A stretch of DNA of 64,000 nucleotides, taken from Cryptomeria japonica (Eukaryota > Streptophyta > Pinopsida > Cupressales > Cupressaceae). The notes beneath the pieces are model-generated. The model searched no databases. It saw only the letters and a program-made list of their open reading frames with translations, and was not told the DNA's origin. The translations under genes and the position numbers were made by a program. The stretch is from positions 889,001-953,000 of the forward strand of contig NC_081414.1 of assembly GCF_030272615.1 (NCBI RefSeq). The letters are read 5' to 3'. Shown in pieces: positions 43,980-54,403 of this stretch (the stretch's first letter is position 1; the number at the start of each line of letters is the position of its first letter).

Positions 43980-46910
43980 GTCATCTTTGTTAATATGTTG
44001 GAATCCATTCTTTGTTAGTATGTTGGAATCCATTCTTGATCAAATGTGCATGTAATCTCTCATACCATGCTCTCGGTGCCTGCTTAAGACCATACAAAGC
44101 TTTGTGCAATTTGCACACCATGTATTTTTCATTGGTCAAGAAAAATCCATTCGGCTGTTCAATATATACTTCTTCTTCTAGAATCCCATTCAGAAAGGAT
44201 GACTTGACATCCTTCCTTCTTCATGCAATTTATTCCTGAAGACCCATTTTGTTCTAATTACATTCTTATCCTCCGGTCTAGGAACAAGTGACCATGTCTG
44301 ATTCTTCTCAATTTGATCTAATTCTTCATTAATTGCCTTAACCCAATCATCATCCTTTAGTGCCTCCTACTGTCTTGGGTTCAATTGTAGATATCAAACA
44401 TGCATTCTCTCGGATCTTTCTCTTGGTTTGCACACCTACATTCTTATCACCAATTATTTTCTCTTGTGAATGATTCAATCTGACATATCTAGGTATTGCA
44501 TGTGTCGGTTCTGCATCTTCCTCATTGTCATCGCTCATCGGTTGAGCACCAAGTTCTGCATTTGTTGGTTCTTCATTATTCTTTGCTTCCGATTCAATGA
44601 TCACAAACTTTTCCTCATTATCATCCTTTTCAGGTTCTGATCTGCTTGTACCTTTAGACTTATCAGATAAATCATCAAATTTTACATTAGCACTTTCAAC
44701 AATTTTCTTAGTTCTCTTATTGTAACATTTATATGCTTTACTCTTAGAAGAGTAACTAAGAAAAATTCCCTCATCAGATTTTGCATCAAACTTCTCAGTA
44801 TAGTTATCTCTCTTGATAAAACATCAACTTCCAAAGATTTTAAAATAACTAACACAAGGAGGTTTTCCATACCATAGCTCATAGGGTGTCTTATTATTAC
44901 CTCTTTTTACCAATACTTGGTTAAGAGTGTATACAACGGTACTGATCACTTCTATCCAAAACATTTTGGATACATTACCCTATAATAAGATGGTTCTTGT
45001 AGCTTCAACTATTGTTCATCCTTTATGCTATGTCATTCTACTGTGGTGTCCTTGAAGAAGACATCTATCTCTTTATACCATGTTCATCAAAATACTTAAC
45101 AAATTCATCAGATGTGAATTCACCTCCTCGGTCTGATCTTAAACACTTCAAGTTCTTACCGGTTTCCTTCTCAACCAGAGCTTTAAATGATTTAAATTTA
45201 TTAAATGCTTCTGATTTCTCTCTCAAGAATGTTGCCCACATCATTTTAGAATAGTCATCAGTGAAGGTCATGAAATAACTATTGCCATACTAACTCTTTG
45301 TTCTCATAGGGCCACATAGATTAGTATGTACCAAATCTAAAACATTCTTAGAAATACCATTCTTTCTTTTGAAAGAAATAGAGGTCATCTTACCGATTTG
45401 ACAATCTTTGCATATCACACTATCTCGTTTGACAAGTTGGGGTAATCCTCTTACAACACTTGACTTGCTTATATTAATCAAATTATCAAAATTAACATGA
45501 CAACATCTTTTATGCCATAACCAATTGTCTTCCATTCTTGCAACCAGACAATAATTAACATTACTATTCAAATGGAATAAGTTACCTCTAGTTTGCTTCC
45601 CGGTAGCAATCAATTCACCATTACCTCCAAGAATTATATAGACTCCATTCTTAAACTCAAGCAAATAACCTTTATCATTGAGCTAACCAACATTTATAAG
45701 ATTTTTCTTAAGACCATCAACCCAAAGTACATCATCAACATTACTCTTTCCATTTAGAGAGATTGAATCTTTACCTTTCACCATGCAAGGTGAGTTGTTT
45801 CTAACTATAACAACACCTCCATCAAATTCATTAAGGGTTATCAACTTACTTTTGTCTCCAGTCATATGGTGTCAGCAACCACTATCTATAATCCACTCAT
45901 CACTATTCTCCATATGCGATACTAGTGCCTTTTTATCAGACAGTTCCTCCTTCACAACTACAAACATAATTTCTTCATTGTCATCTTCTTCTTCCGACTC
46001 CTCATCGGTCACACCTTCATCTACTACAACATAACAATGTTTCTTTCCCTTTCCTTTTAATTTTCTAAACTTTTCTTTCTTATCAGTGTTAGGGAAGTTA
46101 GCAGCAATATGACCAATTTTCTTATAAGAGAAACACTTTAAAGGTAGCTTTCCTTTATACTTTCCAGTGCCTCTTGGAAATCTCTTTGCTAACATGCCTC
46201 AAGTTCCATCACTTGATCTTCATTGTCATCATTTCCTCAGCTACTTTCATGACTTGTCCCGCACTCATGATTTTGGCATATATCTTTTCCTTTTCTAGTA
46301 GATGAACTGGTAACAAAAGCTTTAAAGGCAGATTCAGTAGATTTTGTCACACTATTGTCAAAACTATTTAACTCAAAAGCTGTAAGCTTACCAATCAATG
46401 AATCAATAGTTACCTTATCCTTTGAAATAGATCTAAGTTCTTGAATTGTCAATACTCTTATATCACACTGTGGTTGAAGAGTTATGAGCATTTTACTTAC
46501 TATTATATCATCTTCTATTTTGCCTCCAACATTGTTAATGCCGCCAACAACTTCTTTGATTCTCTGGCCATATTGTCCAATATTCTCTCCTTCAAGCATT
46601 CTCATATCATCAAACTTTCCTCTTTGGATCTTTGAACATTCTCATCTCCTCCATAGATTGTCTCTAAATTTTCCCAAACCTCATCTGTAGTTTCCAATCC
46701 TTGAACATTAATATATTTTGAATTAGATAAAGTACTTACAATAGCTTCTAGGGCTTGCATGTTATCTTTTTGTTCTCTAAGTTCATCCGGTGTCAAGGGA
46801 GTAGTGGTAGGAGAAACATATATTGTTTCAACTTGCTTCCAATATTGTCCACCAAGACCTTTGATGTAGATCTTCATTCTATCTTTCTAGATCTTGTAGT
46901 TATCCTTATT
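43980..46910 (-). pseudogene. pol: E5 copia Gag-protease-integrase with RT remnant
   Basis: Gag segments run from about 46900 (MKIYIKGLGGQYWKQVETIY) through 46237. The zinc knuckle near 46130 has lost two cysteines (CFSYKKIGHIAANF). The protease active site WIIDSGC is at about 45875. Integrase has the HHCC region (LWHKRCCHVNFDNL, CKDCQIGKM) at 45520-45400, then TFTDDYSKMMWATFLREK and RSDRGGEFTSDEF near 45130. RT starts (DDWVKAINEELDQIEKNQTW, about 44340) but jumps from NKLHEEGR directly to a FLNGILEEEVYIEQP segment, so tens of residues are missing. It breaks off after YGLKQAPRAWYERLHAHLI (about 44050). The YVDD core and RNase H are absent. Several stops are present. It cannot transpose by itself. 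Confidence 0.82.
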
Positions 46911-46997
46911 GAACTCGAGACCCTCTTTCTTCATCATCTTGAATTCCTCATAATCTTTTCCTCAACTGTTTAGGCTTTCTACACACAGAGGACCAAA

Positions 46998-47013
46998 TTG
47001 CTTTGATACCAAT
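46998..47013 (-). promoter_or_regulatory. E5 primer-binding site (initiator Met tRNA type)
   Basis: TTGCTTTGATACCAAT on the + strand. The element strand reads ATTGGTATCAAAGC, one base off the usual copia site. Confidence 0.75.
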
Positions 47014-48632
47014 TGCTAATCCTATGAGGATTTGGTAAATGCAGAGAGGGGGGGTGGGGTGAATCAGTATTAAGACCAATTCAAACTTAAACTCAAAATC
47101 AAACTTATTTCATATCTGAGATATCTGAACTTCTGTAATCAGATCTAATAATCTCTTTATAAGATTTTCTTAACACATTAATCAAATCATTTACCAATAC
47201 TTTCACCACCAAAGTAATCATATAAACTCGATCAATTACCAACTCATTAACCTTATCAATAAGACCAAAAACTTTCTCAAACAACTTCTTATCAGTACTA
47301 GTAACCTCTAATAAACTTTTGATAAAACATCATAACTAATGTCTCAAAAATAATGTATGAAATGAAATATAAACAAGAATATCACATAAAAAACATTCCA
47401 CACATGAACACCATAAGTTTTTAACATGGAAATCCAAATAGGGAAAAAACCACGGTGGGAGTTGGCACTCACAAATATTTGTACTCTTTTGAAGTATGCC
47501 CTGTTAGGAGCTTACAATACGCTCGATTAAGAGAAGACCCTGCTAGGAGTCACCCGGTTAGGAGCTTGATGATCTGTTAGGATCAACCTCATGAGAGGAT
47601 TTAACACTCTTTTGAGAGATTCCCTGTTAGGGGACTTAAATGTTTAAGGCCTGTTAGAACCTACTCGGTCAAGGGATTTAACCTGCTGCAATAGTTAGGG
47701 AACAACAGCAAGGAAATGATTTGTTACTTGCACTTCTCTACTTGCTTGATCAAAGCTAGTTATACTCAACACTCTGGAACTCTTAGGTAGATCTCACACT
47801 TCTCTTGGACAACTTAACACGTTCTCTAAGACCACTGACACAATAAACATCAACTATGTCAACCTAAATAGCCATCTCAACTAGACTGGCCACAAAACCT
47901 AATTACATCATGAATTTACAATAAGATCACAAAATATCATTATAGATCGCTATATAGATCATTAAAAAAAATTATAATGCAATATCAATTGTTGGTTGAT
48001 CATAACTCATCACGGAAATCTGATCTGTATCCTCAAAACACTCTACTAAGCATTTCGCTGATTCCCAAGAAAATCTTCCATGAATTGCACCAAAACAACT
48101 ATGAAATATTTCACGCGGGTTGTGTCATGTTACCAAATTTATGTAGACTCATTGTTGATCACTGTCATAATAGAAATCATTACCAGTTTGATGATTTCTT
48201 CACCGGTCCTTATACCCTACTAAAACCTTAGCAAAACTTCATCATAAACTTGAAACACGCCTTACGATAATCATCACAAGTTCTGGTTACGGTCAGATAC
48301 ACCTTTCCATGATACAAGTTCACCATCCAAACCATAAATCACCAATCATCGCCAATCGACTGATCCAATCAAAACAATTCCGCTTTACCGGTTAAAGTCC
48401 TATTTCATGAACTTTAGCTCTCTTCTGGTAAACCCTATTTTTCGGTAAACCAAATCACTTAGATGACAAAACAAAACATTAGGAACATTAGTTGCCAACA
48501 ATGAAAACAAAAATAACTAATCATGTTATCTATTCATATAATCTCAATCTCTTCATCACAAATAGACTCTGGTGTAGTCATCGAACTTCAACTACATCAC
48601 TTGATTTGCATCAATTATGCTAAATGCCAACA
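47014..48632 (-). repeat. E5 right LTR (5' LTR of the element)
   Basis: 1,619 bp, TGCTAATCC...ATGCCAACA. It lacks about 20 bp present in the left LTR and differs at many positions. Confidence 0.85.
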
Positions 48633-48637
48633 CTGTC

Positions 48638-49388
48638 AATCCATCATCTAGTGCGGGTCACATGTACATTCTCACTGCTACAAATTACTTTACCAAATGG
48701 GTGGAGGTAATTACCGCCAAGCAAGCTACCTTAGCAGTGGTTTGTCAGTTTTTGAAAGAGAACATCATTTCAAGGTTTGGTGTTCCTCATAAGATAGTAA
48801 CCGATAATGATCCTTATTTTTCATCTTATGAGATCATTGATTTTTTTAATTATGGTATTACCCTTTCACACTTGTCTCACTATTATCCCCAATGAAATGG
48901 TCAGGCTGATTCAAGCAATAAGAACCTGGTTACATTTATCAGGAAGCTTGTTGATGAGAAACAACAGACTTGGCACAAGGCTCTCTATGATGCGGTATGG
49001 GTGAATCCTATAACTCTTAAGAGAGAAATTGGCATGTCACCATTCCAACTTCTATATGAAATGAATGCCGAGATTCCTATCACTTTGGAACTTCTAGTGT
49101 TGAACCTTTCCATGGCCGTCTAAGATGAGACCTACCAAGGTTCGCTTGATAAGCAGATAATGTTTCTTTATCAGTTGGAGGAAACAAGGGCATAGGTGGT
49201 AGATAGAATTGTTGCACACCAAGGCCAAGTGAAGGTGTTGTTTGACAAGAAGGTGACTTCTCATGAGTTCACAGTTGGTGATCAAGTCTTGTTATGGGAC
49301 AAGAGGAGGGAACCAAAGGGAATGCATAGAAAATTTGATTCCCTATGGAGTGGCCCCTTCACTATTCGTGAAATATGAGCATAGTTAC
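48638..49388 (+). pseudogene. pol: Element A: integrase catalytic core
   Basis: Continues A's integrase after E5: SAGHMYILTATNYFTKWVE, then IISRFGVPHKIVTDNDPYFS with the second aspartate, then YYPQ, a TGA and NGQADSS, where the catalytic glutamate position reads D. Stops near 48894, 49121 and 49192 mark decay. The C-terminal part (HEFTVGDQVLLWDKRREPKG, LWSGPFTIREI) is cut at 49388 by the E3 insertion. Its tail resumes at 63095. Confidence 0.8.
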
Positions 49389-49414
49389 TGTAGACACCCG
49401 AAATTGTCATGTCT

Positions 49415-49645
49415 AATTAAATAAATATTTTATTTATTTAATTATCTAAGCCTAATTCTTCTATTAATTAAATAAATCTTTATTTATTTAATTAATTCAT
49501 TTATCCTCTTCTAGCCTTATTTCTCATTTAAATAAATACATTTATTTATTTAAATTATCCCTTTCCTAAATTAAATAAATATTTTATTTATTTAATTGTC
49601 CTACTTCTTCTATTAATTAAATAAATCTTTATTTATTTAATTAAT
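49415..49645. repeat. Five AT-rich palindromes in the E3 LTR
   Basis: Inverted repeats of 29-34 bp at about 49415-49443, 49463-49496, 49526-49555, 49568-49597 and 49612-49645. All are built from AATTAAATAAA/TTTATTTAATT arms around 2-4 central bases. The 3' LTR repeats them at 62322-62552. They lie upstream of the likely promoter. Confidence 0.85.
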
Positions 49646-49805
49646 TCATTATCTTTTTCTACACATGACACATGTCATTCATCTCTTATTTCCTACACTA
49701 CCTACCTCTTTCATTATTTTGGTATTTCTTATACCTACCCTCTAATCCTAGCCGACCTCCTTTTTACACCTCTCAATCTTAACCCTCCATTTCTTATTGT
49801 GTCTT

Positions 49806-49814
49806 CTATTTAAG
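49806..49814 (+). promoter_or_regulatory. Candidate TATA box in E3 5' LTR
   Basis: CTATTTAAG followed by GAGATGC, in a CT-rich context about 370 bp before the LTR end. Confidence 0.35.
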
Positions 49815-50182
49815 GAGATGCTTTCTTCATTGTCAAACCCTAATCAAGCATTCTAATGAGACAACCCTAACTACTGGATCAATTGACTACACTACAATTC
49901 TACTTGCAACCACATTCCGTTCTTTGTTGAGCTCTTGTGCATACAAAAATCTGAGAGCAAGCATATCAAACAAGATCAATGGAGATAGGAAGAATGGAGA
50001 TCAAAACCCTAGTGGACATGTGATGGTATAATCTTTGTGATTTTTGAGTTATTTGCATTGTCTTAGGTTATCTTCATATGTTATGGTGGATCTTTGTTCA
50101 TTGTTAGGCTAGGGTTTGGTGGTTGAATCCATTTTAGTCTTTCAATATTGTTGTTTATTGTTATCCATTTTCACCATATACA

Positions 50183-50203
50183 TTTTGGCACGCCCGGTGG
50201 GAC
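50183..50203 (+). promoter_or_regulatory. E3 primer-binding site
   Basis: The 21 bases from 50183 follow the LTR directly: TTTTGGCACGCC then CGGTGGGAC. The TGGCACGCC start resembles Arg-tRNA-type sites of Tat elements, but the tRNA is not confirmed. Confidence 0.65.
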
Positions 50204-50334
50204 TCTTGTCCCTTTGCATTTAACATTTTTGTTGCAGATTTTGCATTTTTGAAGTTGCAGATCGGACGATTTCGACGACATTTTAGGTTTTTTCCGCGTT
50301 TGCGAGTGTTCGGATCACGTTTTTGTATTTCAGA

Positions 50335-50570
50335 GGCGTCTGTGATATCTTGGATCGCGTCTGTGTTTCTGTCATTTTCTATTTTTGCAGGTTTTCGAAA
50401 GTCGCGTCTATGATCCCGAATCGCGTCTGTGATCCCGAATCGCGTCTGTGAACCATCTGATCGCGTCTGCAGAATATAGAGGCGTCTGTGTTATTAAATC
50501 GCGTCTGAGACTCACAGAAACGCGTCTGTGTAGGACAGACGCGTCTGTGTCTGGTATAACAGCGTCTGTG
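50335..50570. repeat. GCGTCTGTG motif array, cluster 1
   Basis: Eleven copies of GCGTCTGTG or close variants at about 50337, 50355, 50402, 50424, 50442, 50463, 50482, 50501, 50521, 50540 and 50561. Spacing is irregular (15-47 bp). Many are preceded by ATC or AAC. Confidence 0.8.
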
Positions 50571-51784
50571 CATTCTGTTTTGCAAATTTTTTTTAAGTTT
50601 TTCGATTCGGGTTTTCGGATTTTGTACTTAGGGTTTCAGATCTGGTTTATTTTTTGGCTAACCTTTGCAGATCTAGCTAACCGGGTTTGTGCAGCTTGCT
50701 TTGGAGGCAAATACGTTTTTGTTGAAGGCTCCTTTTCACAAAGTCTTTTTGGGTTTTCTTAAAATTTACCTAACTTGTGTGCTTGCAGGAAGGGGTTATC
50801 ATTTGAAACAGCCCAAACTACTAACAATTTTGTTGCAGGGCCTTAGCTAGGGTTTTGTAATTTTATTTGTGTGCCTTGTCTTCATAGCTTAGCAAACACT
50901 TCAATTGGTGCACTAAAATTGAACCATTGTCTTTTGTGTCTTGAGCAATAGGCTCTTTTTGTTTATTCTTTAGAGGGCCTGTCTTCCCGTGTGGTCATTA
51001 GGACTACTAGTGAGAAGAGAACGACCCAAGTGGTAGCAAAAGAAAAGCCATCTTCTTCCAAGCCACTATAATCAAATGTATTCATGGTGAAAACTATGAA
51101 TAACGTGTGCTGATTAGTTCATACCGACACTATGTCTCCCCATAAACCCGTTTGATCAAATTTATTTGATCATTTGTAGGGCGTAACCCCCACCGGCTGG
51201 GAGCCTTCTGTATTTACAGAGCTGAAAGTGCCGCATGTATGGCCACACGAGTGGATGCCCTTACTAGCACCTCATTTTTTTAGATGCCCAAATCCTTCTA
51301 GTTGTTGAGGCAGGAGGTCGGACCTCTGGTAGCGGCCCACACACATACGGTTCTTAGTAGAGATACAAAGTTCGCCATGGGGAGTTTTCATGGGGACTGA
51401 TGCTTGGCTGACCCGAGAAGTGAGTGCCGAGGGTGGAGCCAGTGAGGTCAAGCATCTAAGTATCCGCTCTGAATAGCGTAGCCTCGGGGGTAAAACCCCA
51501 TGTGGGATCAACAATTATTGTCCTGGCCAGCCATAAGAATTGTGCTTGACTTATGATAAACATTCAAACAATCAAGACAAAACAGCAAAACATTGTGTCT
51601 TTTGTGTCTTCAAGTGTATGCAAAAACTTTTTACATCAAAACAACACACTTTTTGGAGTCTAAATAGTCTGCAAACATTGGGTCATCAACACTGTGTCCT
51701 CTTGTCACGAAAAACAGTCGAAAAATCAGATTTGGTCACAGCAAAACAAATTCATAGATAGGAAAGATTGCACTAAGGTTACAG

Positions 51785-52070
51785 AAACGCGTCTGTGTCT
51801 GTTAAAACCACGTCTGTGTCTGATAAACGCGTCTGTGAAGTACAGAATAGCGTCTGTGTTTTTATCAGCGTCTGTGTCGAACAGAGACACGTCTGTGTCT
51901 GGAAATCGCATCTGTGAAGTATACAGGCGCGTCTGTGTCCAAAATTGCAAAAACTGTTACAGTCCCAGCAAACATCAACAGGAAATCTCAGAATCACGTT
52001 TGTGTCAAACAGAATAGCGTCTGTGTCTTCAAACCGCGTCTGTGAAGTATACAGAGGCGTCTGTGTCAGG
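51785..52070. repeat. GCGTCTGTG motif array, cluster 2
   Basis: Twelve copies of GCGTCTGTG or close variants between about 51788 and 52060, often extended to GCGTCTGTGAAGTA or GCGTCTGTGTC. Cluster 1 lies 1.2 kb upstream in the same leader. Confidence 0.8.
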
Positions 52071-52558
52071 ATTTCAAAAAAGTTTAACAGTCAAGCAAAC
52101 AAAGAAATCAGTTTTGGCATACTTGAGCTTCCTAGGTTGTCTCTTCAGGTTTCATCTAGTATTCAGCCTGTTCTAAGGTCTTACACAGTCCATCATTGCT
52201 TCATACCTCATTTTACATTCATACTTGTCTAAACTTGAGTCAAAAGGTCACTTGCTTGTCCTCACTATACTTTGTCAACACACTACATATTACTACACTT
52301 TGCTAAGTGGTCCCTCATCAAGGTTTCTTACCTTTGGGTCTCATTTGGTCTTACTTAGAGTCAAGGTCAGCTTACCTCATCAAGAGAAACTATCCTCTCT
52401 TTGGAAGTCACACCTACTCTACAACATACATACTTGGTCTTACACTTTGGACATTGCAAGTAAACTTCAGATTCATTTACACTCCATACAACTCTTGGTC
52501 TTACATACTCTTGTCATTTTCGTCTAAGTCTCTCACATATTGGTCTAACACCTAGTTC

Positions 52559-54403
52559 ATGGTTGAAACCCGTCTTCAAAAATCTAGGAGAAAAGCTAAA
52601 GAAGCTCAAGGGTCCGTAAACATGAGTTCTTATGAGTATGACAATGATGTCTTCTACAATCCTGAGCACACTACATTACTAGACATGAATGTTTATAGAC
52701 ACAATCCAAATATGGAAAGCGCAAACGCTATACACAACGCTACACACAATGACAATGTTGACAATTCTTCAATACTATCAGCAGACATACAAGAATCTAT
52801 AATGGATCCTCAATTCAATAGATTGGTTGAAGAGATAATGAGGAGAGATCGTCAATACTTTCTAAACATGATGGCACAAAGTGGAGCTAAAATACCACAT
52901 GATTTTGACTTATCTCAACTTATGGAAAGTAGACCTTCACAACAAACTCAACCTAATAGTGGAGGACCCAATAATATGATGCCGGAGTCACCATCAGTTT
53001 TGCTTCAGAAACCAGCAATCCCACATATACAAGCTCAAATGCATGATACTTACACTCAAAGACCATCATGGAGGCCTTATGTTCAAACACATGCTCAAGA
53101 TATGGGTCAACCAAGACAAATGGATACTCAAGGACTTCCTCAAAATTTTGACACAAGAAGACCTCATGCCAAAATTGGGGGCAACATAATGGAAAATGAA
53201 AGGCCCATTGAATATGGTTTATATACACAAAACAGATATGGGGTCCCTCAACAAGAAGTTATGCCAAGTGCTCCATACATGTCGCAACAATATAGACCTC
53301 CATATGGACATGTCTACGATCAGTATCATCCATATATGCAACAAGCTCCTCCTCAAATGGGTGTTTCAAACATGGGATATGCTACAAGAAATCCATCTCC
53401 TCCCAAAAATAATTTGGAGCAACAAATTAGAGATCTACAAAAGAAAGTGGAAGACATGGGCACATCAAAACCCACATATACTATGAGAGATATATGCCCT
53501 TATCCCTTTGATAAGAGCATTCCAATGCCTCTGTTTCCTCCGCACTTTGCAACACCGAAATTTGACAAATATAGAGGGAGAGGAGATCCCAAGGCACACA
53601 TAAGACAATTCTTCACAGCTTGCATTGAGGTAGCGGCAGAAGAAACATACTTAATGAGGTTGTTCCCACAGAGCTTAGGAGATCAAGCGATGGAATGGTT
53701 TTCTCAATTACCTCCTGGTATTAAGTCATGGGGCGACTTGGCAGAGGCATTCATTCAGCATTTTTCTTACAACATTGAAACAGATGTCTCAGTTACTACC
53801 TTGTGCAATACGAAACAAAAAGAAGGAGAATCTTTTGCGTCATTTTTACAAAGATGGAGAAACTTAGCTAGCAGATGCTCTTGTGAAATCCCGCAAAAAC
53901 AAATGGTGGAAATGTTCACACAAAATGTTAACAAGGCTATTGGTTATGATCTCAGAAAAGCTTGTTTGTCTACATTCAAGGATGTCATTGAAAAGGGCCT
54001 AGCAACAGAAAAGGTCTTGATTGAACAAGGAGTTATCAAACTATTCAAAGAAAACAAAGAGGACTTTAAGGGAAAGGACAAACCAAAGTTTTGGAACAAG
54101 AACAAGAACACAGTTAATGATGGTGTTGTTGATGCCAACACAGTGAGACCAAAGTTCATCTTTTCTGGATCAAATTCTACCAACAATCAAGTAAACAATC
54201 AAACGGCTGCTAAACCACGAAGGAAGTACACTCCATTGGGAGAACCACTTGAATCAGTATTCAAGAAGCTTGTAGCAAACAAAGTGATCACGGTCCCAGA
54301 TTTTCCTCCATATGAACCAAAGGTAAAACCGAATTGGTGGAATGATGATGAATATTGTGAATTTCATAAGAGCAAGGGTCACAAGACAAGTAATTGCCAT
54401 TGA
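52559..54403 (+). CDS. gag: E3 Gag, 614 aa
   Basis: Starts MVETRLQKSRRKAKEAQGSV. Residues 1-300 are Q/P/N/M-rich and likely disordered. The retrotransposon Gag domain spans about 330-500 (FDKYRGRGDPKAHIRQFFTA; MEWFSQLPPGIKSWGDLAEA). A C-x2-H-x4-H-x4-C zinc knuckle (CEFHKSKGHKTSNC) lies at the end. The TGA at 54401-54403 comes one residue after the last cysteine, and the same frame continues into Pol without a gap. In E2 the corresponding position is a sense codon, so this stop is either a point mutation or a regulated readthrough site. Confidence 0.92.
   Translation: MVETRLQKSRRKAKEAQGSVNMSSYEYDNDVFYNPEHTTLLDMNVYRHNPNMESANAIHNATHNDNVDNSSILSADIQESIMDPQFNRLVEEIMRRDRQYFLNMMAQSGAKIPHDFDLSQLMESRPSQQTQPNSGGPNNMMPESPSVLLQKPAIPHIQAQMHDTYTQRPSWRPYVQTHAQDMGQPRQMDTQGLPQNFDTRRPHAKIGGNIMENERPIEYGLYTQNRYGVPQQEVMPSAPYMSQQYRPPYGHVYDQYHPYMQQAPPQMGVSNMGYATRNPSPPKNNLEQQIRDLQKKVEDMGTSKPTYTMRDICPYPFDKSIPMPLFPPHFATPKFDKYRGRGDPKAHIRQFFTACIEVAAEETYLMRLFPQSLGDQAMEWFSQLPPGIKSWGDLAEAFIQHFSYNIETDVSVTTLCNTKQKEGESFASFLQRWRNLASRCSCEIPQKQMVEMFTQNVNKAIGYDLRKACLSTFKDVIEKGLATEKVLIEQGVIKLFKENKEDFKGKDKPKFWNKNKNTVNDGVVDANTVRPKFIFSGSNSTNNQVNNQTAAKPRRKYTPLGEPLESVFKKLVANKVITVPDFPPYEPKVKPNWWNDDEYCEFHKSKGHKTSNCH

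Larger units (their letters stand above)
42234..48632 (-). mobile_element. E5: Ty1/copia element inserted in A's integrase, RT truncated
   Basis: LTRs at 42234-43872 and 47014-48632 (TGTTAATCC or TGCTAATCC...ATGCCAACA) are flanked by CTATC (42229-42233) and CTGTC (48633-48637), a 5-bp TSD with one mismatch. Rejoining the flanks restores A's integrase reading across the GPI and NPSS motifs. The element reads on the minus strand: initiator-Met primer-binding site, gag, protease, integrase, then a damaged RT. The LTRs differ at many sites, so it is older than E3. Confidence 0.9.
49389..50182 (+). repeat. E3 5' LTR
   Basis: TGTAGACACCCG...CCATATACA. It carries five AT-rich palindromes (49415-49645) and a TATA-like box, with CAAACCCTAATC-type telobox motifs downstream. 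Confidence 0.95.
50204..52558 (+). other. E3 leader
   Basis: A long non-coding leader before gag. It holds two clusters of a GCGTCTGTG-like motif (50335-50570 and 51785-52070). Between them is a stretch rich in short inverted repeats near 51180-51530 (for example GGGGTAAAACCCC). Short open frames here are repeat-driven and not convincing genes. Confidence 0.6.

Noticed and set aside
50379-52017. Open frames rich in RRVC/TDAS repeats on both strands in the E3 leader
   Set aside because: They are produced by the GCGTCTGTG motif array, not by a coding sequence.
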